64,000 bases of DNA from Flavobacterium sp. 90 (GTDB lineage Bacteria > Bacteroidota > Bacteroidia > Flavobacteriales > Flavobacteriaceae). Numbering within the stretch: the first letter of the stretch is position 1; the number at the start of each line of letters is the position of its first letter. Below are positions 25,770 through 33,826 of the stretch, in pieces. Under the pieces are notes generated by a model. That model was given only the letters and a program-made list of their open reading frames with translations, was not told the DNA's origin and did no database searches. The position numbers and the translations under genes are program-made. Location: NCBI RefSeq assembly GCF_004339525.1, contig NZ_SMGE01000001.1, forward strand, positions 1,054,001 through 1,118,000, in the 5' to 3' direction.

Positions 25770-26324
25770 ATGAAAAAAATTTTATTACTAGCTGTTCTTA
25801 CAGTTTTAGGTTTTACAAATGTTAATGCCCAAAAAATTAAATTTGGTGTCAAAGGAGGTTTAAACTTTGCAAATATAAGCGGAGATAATACCAAAGATGC
25901 TGATCTTGTAACATCATTTAATTTTGGTGTTTTATCCGAAATTCCTATTTCAGAAAAATTCTCTTTTCAACCCGAGTTAATGTATTCTGGTCAGGGATAT
26001 AGTTTCAATGATAATACAGTTGCCTTAAGTTATCTGAACGTTCCTTTAATGGGAAAATATTATTTAACAAAAGGATTTAGCGTTGAAGCCGGACCGCAAA
26101 TAGGTTTTTTGCTTGCTGCCAAAAATGAAAAGATAAACGTAAAAGATTCGTTTAATACTGTTGATTTTGGTGTTAATTTTGGCTTAGGTTACAAACTTGA
26201 CAACGGACTTAATTTTGGTGTAAGATATAATCTGGGATTAACGGATATTAATAATGTAGATAATTCTTCTATTAAAAATAAAAACAGCGTATTTCAAGTA
26301 TCTGTTGGATATTTCTTTTTCTAA
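25770..26324 (+). CDS. PorT/OmpW-like outer-membrane beta-barrel protein
   Basis: This 184-residue protein has a signal peptide (about 1-20, VNA|Q) and the family pattern of a small 8-stranded barrel: KFGVKGGLNFANISG, FNFGVLSEIPISEKFSFQPELMYS, YLNVPLMGKYYLTKGFSVEAGPQIGFLL and a C-terminal strand ending VSVGYFFF (terminal Phe). It is common in Bacteroidota genomes; ligands are unknown. It lies 88 nt after the AraC-type membrane regulator and is followed by a strong terminator. Confidence 0.9.
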   Translation: MKKILLLAVLTVLGFTNVNAQKIKFGVKGGLNFANISGDNTKDADLVTSFNFGVLSEIPISEKFSFQPELMYSGQGYSFNDNTVALSYLNVPLMGKYYLTKGFSVEAGPQIGFLLAAKNEKINVKDSFNTVDFGVNFGLGYKLDNGLNFGVRYNLGLTDINNVDNSSIKNKNSVFQVSVGYFFF

Positions 26325-26379
26325 AACTTAATAATTTCAACACTTTTACACCCTGCTTTTAGAGGTATTCTTATTAATG

Positions 26380-26417
26380 CTGCGCAAATGTTTCTGACTT
26401 TGCGCAGTTTTTTTTTA
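26380..26417 (+). terminator. Terminator made from the hairpin repeat
   Basis: CTGCGCAAA and TTTGCGCAG form a 9-bp stem around TGTTTCTGAC, followed by ten T. It is the same hairpin core as the interspersed repeat, here in a position to end the beta-barrel gene transcript. Confidence 0.85.
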
Positions 26418-26449
26418 TAAGAGATTCTTCATTGCAAGTCATTTTATTT

Positions 26450-26782
26450 TTATTTTTCAACAAGCTGCGAATAACCAAAAACCATCTCATTAATTTCGGC
26501 TAACATATCAAATTCATTTGCAGGAAACATTTCAAGTACCATTTCTAAAATAAGCGAAACATTTACAGGATTTTTGTTTGTACTTGACATTATATGTCCT
26601 TCATTGTCTAATGCCAAAATGCACATTTTTAGCATATTTGTAATCACACAACCAAGCTCATAATAATTAATTTTGATTTGAGCGGTGTAAAATTCTGATT
26701 CATTATCTGACTTTGAATTATTGAAATACTTCTCAATTATTTTTTTAAGATTCTCTAATTTTTTAGTTTCATTTATTTCCAT
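26450..26782 (-). CDS. Small acidic protein, last gene of the immunity-like array
   Basis: The start is set at MEINETKKLENLKKIIEKYF (110 residues); the longer frame would need a TTG start. The protein is mainly helical and acidic, with no signal peptide or membrane segment and no recognised family. A hairpin repeat (26865-26935) lies upstream, separating it from the next gene of the array. Its small size, cytoplasmic character and position suggest an immunity protein, but no toxin remnant is clear before it. Confidence 0.5.
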   Translation of the reverse strand: MEINETKKLENLKKIIEKYFNNSKSDNESEFYTAQIKINYYELGCVITNMLKMCILALDNEGHIMSSTNKNPVNVSLILEMVLEMFPANEFDMLAEINEMVFGYSQLVEK

Positions 26783-26864
26783 CTGATCTCTTATTATTTT
26801 AATTGCATAGTTCTGCAAATTTTTATGATAAAAGAGGAACGTATATGACCGTTTATTTTAACAA

Positions 26865-26935
26865 TTTTGCGCAAAGTCAGAGACATTTGCGCAGGTTTTT
26901 TATAAGGAATTCTTTGGAGAGCGGGATATACTTGC
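26865..26935. repeat. Hairpin repeat copy (one side)
   Basis: A near-perfect palindrome (26869-26892; arms GCGCAAA and TTTGCGC around GTCAGAGAC) is followed by AGGTTTTTTATAAGGAATTC and TTTGGAGAGCGGG, the right-hand flank seen in the other copies. A second, short GCGAGCGCTGC occurs at 26934. Confidence 0.8.
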
Positions 26936-26945
26936 GAGCGCTGCT

Positions 26946-27488
26946 TTATACTGCTTTCAAATCATATTCTTTAGGAGAGCTATCGTTTAAAACAAAGCGC
27001 CATCCAGAATCTAACTTCTCTTTCGCTGTTTTTCCTACATAACAATTACCAATTTTTGTAAATCTTCTTTTTATTAACGAAAAAAACAAATTATATAATT
27101 CCTTTGAAAACGCATCATCTTTAACCGTGCCTATTCTTCCTGCTACAAAAATATCATTTTTAAAAACACCACCTGGTTCAATTATAATACTCTCTTCATT
27201 AATTAATTGATCAACTGCATATTTCACACCTCCCTTTCTTTGAGGCACTGATCTTATTTTAAGCTCTTTATCATTTGCTATAATTAAAAAACAATCATTT
27301 AAACCTTGACTACCGAACGAAGCATTTCCTAAATTTCTATAATCAAGAAGTGAATTATAATTTACTATATTAATTTCATCAAAAAGTCCTGTTTGAAAAT
27401 ACTTTAAGACTTTTTTAGATTCAACTTCTTGTAATATTTCCTGAAAATCTGTTTTTTTACCAAAAAATATAAATTGTTTACTTTTCAT
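26946..27488 (-). CDS. Protein of unknown function in the immunity-like array
   Basis: This 180-residue cytoplasmic protein starts MKSKQFIFFGKKTDFQEILQEVE. It contains DCFLIIANDKELKIRSVPQRKGGVKYAVDQLINEESIIIEPGGVF and ends with FTKIGNCYVGKTAKEKLDSGWRFVLN, a pattern of strands and helices with no named family that I can assert. It starts 25 nt after the Imm26-like gene, so both are likely on one transcript. The C-terminal YVGKTAKEKLDSGWRF segment looks conserved and would be the best search handle. Confidence 0.6.
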   Translation of the reverse strand: MKSKQFIFFGKKTDFQEILQEVESKKVLKYFQTGLFDEINIVNYNSLLDYRNLGNASFGSQGLNDCFLIIANDKELKIRSVPQRKGGVKYAVDQLINEESIIIEPGGVFKNDIFVAGRIGTVKDDAFSKELYNLFFSLIKRRFTKIGNCYVGKTAKEKLDSGWRFVLNDSSPKEYDLKAV

Positions 27489-27513
27489 TATTGTCTTCTC
27501 TTTGGAATTAATA

Positions 27514-28131
27514 TTATAAAATCGCTTTACCTCTTATTTCCTTTGGAATACTTGAATAAATGGGTGTATAGATAATATTATAATATGATACTAAATCATC
27601 ATGTTCTTTTAGTTCATAATAATCTTCAATTTTTTCACCACTTTGCCGAATAACCTCCATAGTTAAACGTGTCATAATTGAACCATACGCACGATAAACA
27701 AATTTCTCTAGATGTTTTACTTTTTCATAATCAGTAACTACCCTATTATTTACTTCCCCATTATGAATATAATACCAAATTTTAGCTTCCTTTTCATATA
27801 AAGTAAATACAGGTCCATAATCTTTAAAATCTGGTATTTGGAGCTCAATTGTTTTAGGTTTAAGGAGTCCAACAATTTCCCATGTCTTATTTTTCAAAGC
27901 AGGATAAGGATTAAGCACATAAATACCTCCTAATAATAAATCATTATTATCAATACTTTCTACCACAATTTCTTCATCTTTAAAAACACGATTGTAAACG
28001 TATATAAATTCATTATAACCTATACTTTCTTCAATTTGTTTTAGGTTAATAAATTTCGCTAGAACAAAACCTAAATCATGTTCTAAAGGAATTTTTATTA
28101 TTGATCCTGTTTCTATTTTATTTTTTTTCAT
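27514..28131 (-). CDS. Imm26-like immunity protein
   Basis: The first 120 residues (KIETGSIIKIPLEHDLGFVLAKFIN, EFIYVYNRVF, LLGGIYVLNPYPALKNKTWEIVG) resemble the Imm26 pattern G-x-I-x-x-I-P-L then a GFVLAK-type strand. The C-terminal 85 residues (KVKHLEKFVYRAYGSIMTRLTMEVIRQSG) are helical. Imm26 proteins neutralise polymorphic-toxin nucleases in many loci. The ATG overlaps the stop of a short upstream frame (ATGA), which looks like the 3' remnant of a toxin gene, an arrangement typical of toxin/immunity pairs. The match is by pattern only. Confidence 0.65.
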   Translation of the reverse strand: MKKNKIETGSIIKIPLEHDLGFVLAKFINLKQIEESIGYNEFIYVYNRVFKDEEIVVESIDNNDLLLGGIYVLNPYPALKNKTWEIVGLLKPKTIELQIPDFKDYGPVFTLYEKEAKIWYYIHNGEVNNRVVTDYEKVKHLEKFVYRAYGSIMTRLTMEVIRQSGEKIEDYYELKEHDDLVSYYNIIYTPIYSSIPKEIRGKAIL

Positions 28132-28208
28132 TTTCTTAATTTTTCAAGCCCAGCCCCCAGCTCTTCAAAGTGTTCTTGCGAGCGCTGCGCAAATGTCTCT
28201 GACTTTGC
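28128..28208 (-). pseudogene. Possible toxin-gene 3' remnant before the Imm26-like gene
   Basis: Reading through the hairpin repeat, one frame stays open and ends EHFEELGAGLEKLRK, with its TGA stop overlapping the ATG of the downstream gene (ATGA). Such overlap is usual for toxin and immunity genes. The repeat-encoded part (FAQRSQEHFEEL) is shared with the remnant at 29516, so only about nine terminal residues are unique. Confidence 0.45.
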
Positions 28209-28362
28209 GCCACTTATTAAAACAAATCTAGTCTAAAAAACGAAAACATTATAAAGTCTCTGACTGTATCTAAAATTTGTATATACCATTTACAACAACA
28301 TAAAAAATTGCGCAAAGTCAGAGACATTTGCGCAGCTTTTTATAAGGAACTCTTTGGAGAGC
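28160..28362. repeat. ~205-bp element with inverted hairpin ends, copy 1
   Basis: The left end (28160-28210, GCTCTTCAAAGTGTTC ... TGCGCAAATGTC) and the right end (28310-28362, ... GCGCAAAGTCAG ... AACTCTTTGGAGAGC) are imperfect inverted repeats about 50 nt long, each with the hairpin core. Between them lies a spacer starting CACTTATTAAAACAAATC. A nearly identical element is at 29566-29769. On the minus strand the right hairpin is followed by T-runs and can terminate the gene at 28380. Confidence 0.85.
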
Positions 28363-28379
28363 GGGGGCGTTTTTTTTAT

Positions 28380-28844
28380 TTAAATTAATACTTCTTTTTC
28401 GAAGAAAGACAACGTGTCATTTTTAAATCTTTCCTTATCAAAATTTTTAACTTTTTTTGGAAGACCATCTAAATTTGACAAAGATTTAATTATCATAACA
28501 GCTAGTATTTTTCTGCTTTCTTCATCAGATTCATTTATAAAACTGTTGTATTCTTCATTGTCCAATTTTACAGAATAATGAAAGTGTTTATTTAGTTCTA
28601 TTGACTCTCCTGTGTATTTATTTTTTATAATCTTGAAATCCACATATTTTGTTGGGTACATCTTAAATAAATGTTCAAAACCTTCAGAAACATATGCACA
28701 GGTTAATCCAATTAATATATCTTCAATATCTGATCCATAATTTTTAGAAGCAAAATAAACTTCTAATGAATCAATTAACGAATTAATCAAATTAATTTTG
28801 TGTTCTGCTCCACTATCAGTTCTTAAAGAAATTCTAACTTTCAT
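28380..28844 (-). CDS. Putative immunity protein (Imm44-like pattern)
   Basis: This 154-residue cytoplasmic protein starts MKVRISLRTDSGAEHKINLINSL. Its second half (YTGESIELNKHFHYSVKLDNEEYNSFINESDEESRKILAVMIIKSL and a terminal FKNDTLSFFEKE) resembles the layout of Imm44-type immunity proteins; this is a weak pattern match. The start is 10 nt after the stop of a convincing toxin-tail remnant, which supports an immunity role better than the sequence itself. A hairpin terminator follows the stop. Confidence 0.55.
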   Translation of the reverse strand: MKVRISLRTDSGAEHKINLINSLIDSLEVYFASKNYGSDIEDILIGLTCAYVSEGFEHLFKMYPTKYVDFKIIKNKYTGESIELNKHFHYSVKLDNEEYNSFINESDEESRKILAVMIIKSLSNLDGLPKKVKNFDKERFKNDTLSFFEKEVLI

Positions 28845-28854
28845 AATTTATATT

Positions 28855-28983
28855 TTATCTAAATATTTTATTCCCCGGAGGTAGGTGACCATTTTGCAGA
28901 TAGTAATTATATATTTTTGATTTTTCCGCTATCTTTATTTGCATTTGTGTACCAGTAAATTGTATTACTTCTCGTACTCCTGG
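28855..28983 (-). pseudogene. Orphan toxin C-terminal remnant
   Basis: This frame gives about 42 residues after the repeat, starting PGVREVIQFTGTQ and ending YYLQNGHLPPGNKIFR then stop. It has the composition and the NGxLPPGNK-type ending of RHS toxin tips. It has no start codon and joins directly to the half hairpin repeat upstream. The stop is 10 nt before the Imm44-like gene. I read it as the 3' end of a displaced toxin gene. Confidence 0.6.
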
Positions 28984-29060
28984 GCAGCTTTTTATAAGGA
29001 ACTCTTCGTAGAGCGGGGACATTTGCGCAGTTTTTTATAAGGAACTCTTTGCAGAGCGAG
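28984..29060. repeat. Two tandem half-copies of the hairpin repeat
   Basis: GCAGCTTTTTATAAGGAAC-TCTTCGTAGAGCGGGG and CATTTGCGCAG-TTTTTTATAAGGAAC-TCTTTGCAGAGCG are successive right halves of the element, without the spacer. This suggests a deletion between two former copies, or an insertion into one. Confidence 0.75.
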
Positions 29061-29069
29061 GATATCCAA

Positions 29070-29513
29070 TTATCCACCACCGTAGATATAAATATTTTTA
29101 GTCTGAATATTTTTTTCTTTAACAAAATCCACTTTCTTTTTTCTGCTATTTATCATAAAAGTTCCTATATAATTTTTAGGAGGCACTTTCATCCAAAACT
29201 TCCCCGTCAAAGTAACTTCCCCATCTTTTTTATTAATAAGGTACCAACTACTATCACAATCAATTAAAGTAAAAAAATTATCATTGTCATATAAATAGCT
29301 TTTTGCTCCACTACCTATATCTTCTTTTATTTTAATTTCGTAAATATCTTCCTTATTACAAGTTACTATTAAATAACGATCATACTCTTTTAAAATAGGA
29401 TTACTTTTTTCGATTCTAATTGTAATATTGTTTGGGTTAATTTTCCCCTCACATTCAACCTTCTTATTACAAGAAATGAAGACAACTATTAAAAATATAA
29501 TGTGTTTTTTCAT
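29070..29513 (-). CDS. Small lipoprotein, candidate immunity protein
   Basis: This 147-residue protein has a lipoprotein signal with Cys15 (IVVFISC|NKK). The mature part is beta-rich (NNITIRIEKSNPILKEYDRYLIVTCNKEDIYEIKIKED), with YLYDNDNFFTLIDCDSSWYLINKKDGEVTLTGKFWMKVPP, and ends with an unusual glycine-rich YIYGGG. No family is recognised. The ATG lies 2 nt after the stop of a short toxin-tail-like frame. A periplasm-facing lipoprotein would suit a toxin acting in the envelope. It lies in the array downstream of the RHS gene. Confidence 0.6.
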   Translation of the reverse strand: MKKHIIFLIVVFISCNKKVECEGKINPNNITIRIEKSNPILKEYDRYLIVTCNKEDIYEIKIKEDIGSGAKSYLYDNDNFFTLIDCDSSWYLINKKDGEVTLTGKFWMKVPPKNYIGTFMINSRKKKVDFVKEKNIQTKNIYIYGGG

Positions 29514-29515
29514 CT

Positions 29516-29599
29516 TTAAAATTTAAATAATTCTATTTTTTTTCTTGTATACTCGTGAATACTCAGCTCTTCAAAGTGTTCTTGCGAGCGCTGCGCAAA
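29516..29599 (-). pseudogene. Possible toxin-gene 3' remnant before the lipoprotein gene
   Basis: The open frame through the repeat continues EHFEELSIHEYTRKKIELFKF and stops 2 nt before the lipoprotein ATG. It shares the repeat-encoded FAQRSQEHFEEL with the remnant at 28128 and then differs, as expected if the repeat joined different toxin ends. Confidence 0.45.
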
Positions 29600-29769
29600 T
29601 GTCTCTGACTTTGCGCCACTTATTAAAACAAATCTAGTCTAAAAAACGAAAACATTATAAAGTCTCTGACTGTATCTAAAATTTATATAAATCATTTACA
29701 ACAACATAAAAAAATTGCGCAAAGTCAGAGACATTTGCGCAGCTTTTTATAAGAACTCTTCGGAGGGCG
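29566..29769. repeat. ~205-bp element with inverted hairpin ends, copy 2
   Basis: Nearly identical to 28160-28362 over the whole length including the spacer (AAAAAACGAAAACATTATAAAG, then GTCTCTGACTGTATCTAAAA). The left core is at 29592-29615 and the right core at 29717-29740. On the minus strand the right hairpin, followed by AATTTTTTTATG, can terminate the gene at 29783. Confidence 0.85.
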
Positions 29770-29782
29770 GGATTTTCCAATT

Positions 29783-30175
29783 TTAATTTCTTGTATTATT
29801 CCCAATATCTTCTTTAGAAAATCCTGATTTTAATATTTCCGACGTATCACTAATTTTTTTTGAGTATACTCCTCTAATTATTCCCGGAGAATTTGACAAA
29901 TATTTTATGTTATAAAATTTTCCTATATCCTTTTCTGTTATTTTTTTGTGAAGACCACTCTCGATAGAAATATATTTTTTACTATCGACATAATATGATA
30001 CATAGATATATTCTCGTTTAGGATTTACCTGAATACTATCGATCCTTCCTATTGTCACTTTTCCACTCTTTTTAAATTCTTCATCATATCTATAACTTGT
30101 TATCTGTCCGTACATAATAAAAATTATTAGAGATAAAAAAATCACTAGTCCTAATATTCTTGATATTTTTTTCAT
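29783..30175 (-). CDS. Single-helix membrane protein, likely cognate immunity protein
   Basis: This 130-residue protein has one strong N-terminal membrane helix (about 7-24, ILGLVIFLSLIIFIMYG) and a beta-rich soluble part (GKVTIGRIDSIQVNPKREYIYVSYYVDSKKYISIES, FYNIKYLSNSPGIIRGVYSKK). The layout suggests an inner-membrane anchor with a periplasmic domain. It starts 2 nt after the stop of the RHS gene, the position where an immunity gene is expected. It may block an RHS tip that acts on or crosses the membrane. No family name is claimed. Confidence 0.65.
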   Translation of the reverse strand: MKKISRILGLVIFLSLIIFIMYGQITSYRYDEEFKKSGKVTIGRIDSIQVNPKREYIYVSYYVDSKKYISIESGLHKKITEKDIGKFYNIKYLSNSPGIIRGVYSKKISDTSEILKSGFSKEDIGNNTRN

Positions 30176-30177
30176 AT

Positions 30178-33100
30178 TTATTTTATTAAACTTGGAGCAG
30201 CATTAGAACCTGTTTCAATAATCCCTTTAAAATATTCTCCTATAAATTTCCCTCCAGTTCCTTCTCCTAAAAGATAATTATCAGTTGCATTCCCAAAACG
30301 ATTACTAAGAATTCCTCCTCCTACTTGAACTCCCCAAGTAGCCCATCCTTTCTGTGTAGAAAAATCTGGACTTTTAATACCCTCACCGTTAAACATGTTA
30401 TTAGGAGTATAGCTAAAAGTTTCTCCTAAAATTACAGGAGCAATGCCAGGTAGTGGTGAACTTAAAACTTCAAGTGTATTAATATCTCCCACTTTTCCGC
30501 CATTTGCAATATATTGAGAAGTTGCATTAACCCCCATGCCAACTAATGCCTCTCCGCTAGTGTAAAATGAAGCTGCAGCTGTTAAACCACCTGTCACTCC
30601 AAATACAGGTAAAACTATTACACCAGCAAAAGCGACCGCATGTCCAAAATCTTTATCTGGTCCATAATCTCCAGAAGAAACATAATTACTCTTATACCCC
30701 TTAACATTAACATTGTCAAGCTCGATAGTATTAGCTATATCTTTCGATCTTGTGCCATCTTTATTTCCATATTGCCCTAGCCAAGTAGTACTTTTTTTGT
30801 CATATATCCAAATACCTTTTCCATCCATGTATCTTTGTCCATTTCTTGCATCAACTCCAACAGGTGGATCACTGTTACGTCTTGCGCCTCCACTATTAAC
30901 CCATTGTACAAATTTTTTATTTTCCTCTGTGCTCTCATCAGCTGGACCATAACCTTCTGATTGCATTCCATCTGGATCAACAAAATAGACAGGATTATTA
31001 TATGCATAATTATAGGGAGTCCATTTTCGTGAGTTTTCAGCAAGAGGATCAATGTTCATCCAGCGTCCTAATGCAGGGTCATAATTACGTGCTCCATAGT
31101 CATACATATTAAGCTTAGAACCTCCAATATCATCATCTTGCAATTCTTTTCCGTTATACTTATACTTATTATTAGTACCTGGCAAAATACTGTTACTAAC
31201 ATGGGTCAATCCAAAAGGATAATAGTTGTTTTCGTCAATAACTTCAAGAACATTACTACTATTTTTAGTATAACTAACTCGTACGTTTCCTAAATGATCT
31301 TTGTACTGGAACACATACGAAAGATTGCCATTTGTATTTTTAACATATCCTTCTGCTGTTGGAAAAAACTCCAGACTAGTGTCTTTGTACTGAAATCCTC
31401 CTAAATAATCGGTGACTATTGCCGTTTTTCCAGTTTCTGTGACAACTTTCTTTACTTTTTGCCCTGCTGCGTTGTAAATATACTCAATGGTGCCTTTTGT
31501 GCCAAATGTTATTTTCTTAGGTAAATTTAGATGATTGTAATCAATCACATTAATACCTTTATTGTCGTCTTTTATCAAATTTCCGTTTAAGTCATAATCG
31601 TAGTCGTCTACAGTGTCATTAGAACCATTACTGTCATCTTTAAAGCCTTCCGGTGCATTAGACTTATCCGTAACTTTCATTAGTAAGTTCGTGTTTGCTT
31701 TATAGAAATAATCCAGATTATCCATAGGATCAGCATATGGATTAGATGTACTCAATTTACGCCTACGCAGTAATTTTGTAATATTTCCGTTCTTATCGTA
31801 CTCTATGTTGTTCTCGCCAAAGTAATTATCACTATTCGCCAATTTTGGCTCTTGATACCAAGCGTCTTTTAATCGATTTAATTGATCGTATTGATAACCA
31901 TAACCATGCTTAATTCCAGATCCATCAAGACCTGAACTCCAAAAAGTCTCTGCAATATTTCCGTTATAAAGTTCTTTTGTATAGCTCGTACTTCCTTCAA
32001 TTTTATTGTAATTAATTCTAAAGGCAAACAAATCTCTAGGTTCTGTACCTTGCTTTAAGTCCTTTGTATCATTAATATCGGTAAGCCAGCCTCTAATATT
32101 ATAAGTATAATCAACTTTCTGTAGTGGACTCCCGGTAGTATTCCCTACAATTTTGTTCTTTAATTGTCCCAGATTATCATATTCATTAGAAGCCATGAGT
32201 TGTATGGTTCCTCCATTGATTTGATGCGTATGCGTTAATAAACGATCCTGAGCCGAATATGTGAATTTTTCATCTATAACAATTTGATCACCTCCGTCCA
32301 GACGTTGATGTACCGTAATGCTGCTTAGGGTTTTCCCTGAAAAATCAAGTTCACTATCTGCATGGTTTTTACCGCCCAGATAATTTTTAAGATAAGTACT
32401 TATAGCTCTTCCTTTTTCATCATAAAAAATTGTAGCCGTTTCTCCTGCTTTAGAAGTAAGGGTTGTTACTACTCTGGTCCAGCTTCCCGTTGGCATTCCT
32501 TTTACATTGGTTAGTAATTTTTGCCCTATAATTTTTACAGGTTCTGCCTGAGCATCCGGAAAGGAATAATCATCATAATAATTAACCGTTAAGAGTTTGA
32601 AATTTGTTGGTTCTATACTATTATTATAACCCGTAGCAATTTCATCAATATCCAGTAAAGTTTTAGTTTCAAACAAAGTAGTTGCTGAATTTTGTGCATC
32701 CTGCAATGTTTTTCTAGTAGATGGACTTACAGTTTGAGGGTTCCATCCGGTATAAATAGGTCGTCCAAGAACATCATATTTCGTAATCATCCAGCCTATT
32801 GTAGCATCATCTTTAAAGGGCGAAGCTGCAGGTCCTGTTGCCACCGGTCTGTCTAACTTATCATAAACAATAAACTCCCATTGTTTGCCCGGTAATTTTT
32901 TCTCAACCAAGCGGTTTCTATAATCATATTTATATTGATAACATAAATCATTTAAAATATCAAGAGTTATGGTTCCATCTGCTTTTGGCGGAATTACATA
33001 AGTCAGATTTCCATACTTATCATCATATACATAATAGGTATCAAATTGATCTGTACCATTATAAGTGCGCTTTAGCACTACTTGTCCTTCTTTGTTTTTA

Positions 33101-33792
33101 AATTCTTCAATTCCTACTTTGGTTCCCGGAGTTGTATTCTCGTCATAAGTAACTGTTTTGTACAATTCATTAGTGCCATAATAACCCGTAGCATCCGAAA
33201 AACTAATATCATACAATCCTAATCCCACATCCCAAGTAGCCGTTGCTTTGTATAACTTTACCTCGGTAGTACCGGTATTGGTCTGATAATCCAATTTGAT
33301 TTCATGGCCGCTATTCATAGCCCACGCATCGCCTGGAGCAGCTTGTTTTAATACTCTGCTTAATGGTGAACTCTCAAGTTGCTTTTCTGAGAATGGGTTT
33401 GAAGCATCGACAAATTTTGAACTGTAGATTCCGGTTAAATCAACTATTGCTGTATTTGCATCAATTCTGGGATAATTTGTCCCGCTATTGGTTACTGGGT
33501 AAGGCAAGTATTCTTTTACTTGCCTCCCAAAACCATCATATTGAATTGGAGTAACAATATCTGTACCTCCAACTCCCTGACCTATTGCCATAGACTGCAC
33601 AGAGCGGCCTAATCCATCAAAATAAGTTATATTTTGAACAATCGAATCTTTGGTCAGTGTATTTAAATTACCCGATTGAACTGCCTTTTTAGGTGTTACT
33701 TTGTAAACAAAATTATCATCACTGAAAGTCTGAGCATTGATACCCGGAATTGCAAGTAATAACAAGATTATTATTGGTATATATTTTCTCAT
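30178..33792 (-). CDS. RHS-repeat polymorphic toxin (DUF6443 / RHS core / C-terminal tip)
   Basis: The start is ATG at 33792 (MRKYIPIIILLLLAIPGINAQ, signal peptide; 1204 residues); a TTG 11 codons upstream is unlikely. The N-terminus is DUF6443-like (NITYFDGLGRSVQSMAIGQ, QYDGFGRQVKEYLPY). YD repeats follow (YDGFGR, YDVLGRPIYTG, YDQLNRLKDA). The RHS core ends YNGKELQDDDIGG, LNMYDYGARNYDPALGRWMNIDPLAE and NNPVYFVDPDGM at about residue 943. The last 261 residues are a variable tip with a Gly/Ala-rich hydrophobic stretch (about CT 108-150). RHS shells enclose and release such tips. The next gene, 2 nt on, is the likely immunity gene. Confidence 0.92.
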   Translation of the reverse strand: MRKYIPIIILLLLAIPGINAQTFSDDNFVYKVTPKKAVQSGNLNTLTKDSIVQNITYFDGLGRSVQSMAIGQGVGGTDIVTPIQYDGFGRQVKEYLPYPVTNSGTNYPRIDANTAIVDLTGIYSSKFVDASNPFSEKQLESSPLSRVLKQAAPGDAWAMNSGHEIKLDYQTNTGTTEVKLYKATATWDVGLGLYDISFSDATGYYGTNELYKTVTYDENTTPGTKVGIEEFKNKEGQVVLKRTYNGTDQFDTYYVYDDKYGNLTYVIPPKADGTITLDILNDLCYQYKYDYRNRLVEKKLPGKQWEFIVYDKLDRPVATGPAASPFKDDATIGWMITKYDVLGRPIYTGWNPQTVSPSTRKTLQDAQNSATTLFETKTLLDIDEIATGYNNSIEPTNFKLLTVNYYDDYSFPDAQAEPVKIIGQKLLTNVKGMPTGSWTRVVTTLTSKAGETATIFYDEKGRAISTYLKNYLGGKNHADSELDFSGKTLSSITVHQRLDGGDQIVIDEKFTYSAQDRLLTHTHQINGGTIQLMASNEYDNLGQLKNKIVGNTTGSPLQKVDYTYNIRGWLTDINDTKDLKQGTEPRDLFAFRINYNKIEGSTSYTKELYNGNIAETFWSSGLDGSGIKHGYGYQYDQLNRLKDAWYQEPKLANSDNYFGENNIEYDKNGNITKLLRRRKLSTSNPYADPMDNLDYFYKANTNLLMKVTDKSNAPEGFKDDSNGSNDTVDDYDYDLNGNLIKDDNKGINVIDYNHLNLPKKITFGTKGTIEYIYNAAGQKVKKVVTETGKTAIVTDYLGGFQYKDTSLEFFPTAEGYVKNTNGNLSYVFQYKDHLGNVRVSYTKNSSNVLEVIDENNYYPFGLTHVSNSILPGTNNKYKYNGKELQDDDIGGSKLNMYDYGARNYDPALGRWMNIDPLAENSRKWTPYNYAYNNPVYFVDPDGMQSEGYGPADESTEENKKFVQWVNSGGARRNSDPPVGVDARNGQRYMDGKGIWIYDKKSTTWLGQYGNKDGTRSKDIANTIELDNVNVKGYKSNYVSSGDYGPDKDFGHAVAFAGVIVLPVFGVTGGLTAAASFYTSGEALVGMGVNATSQYIANGGKVGDINTLEVLSSPLPGIAPVILGETFSYTPNNMFNGEGIKSPDFSTQKGWATWGVQVGGGILSNRFGNATDNYLLGEGTGGKFIGEYFKGIIETGSNAAPSLIK

Positions 33793-33826
33793 TAAGTTCT
33801 CTTTTGTATTTTCTTTATAAGTCAAT

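Noticed and set aside
26869..26892. Integron attC sites
   Set aside because: The palindromes recur at module borders, but the attC core-site pattern (RYYYAAC/GTTRRRY) and an integron integrase are not seen.
26803..27042. 79-codon plus-strand reading frame
   Set aside because: It spans the hairpin repeat and the opposite strand of the gene at 26946; no coding features.
28907..29125. 72-codon minus-strand reading frame starting in the lipoprotein gene
   Set aside because: It crosses the hairpin repeats in a different frame; the more protein-like frame there is the toxin tail ending PPGNKIFR.
30713..31052. Reading frames inside the RHS tip region on both strands
   Set aside because: They are shadows of the RHS toxin gene, which has clear family motifs in its own frame.
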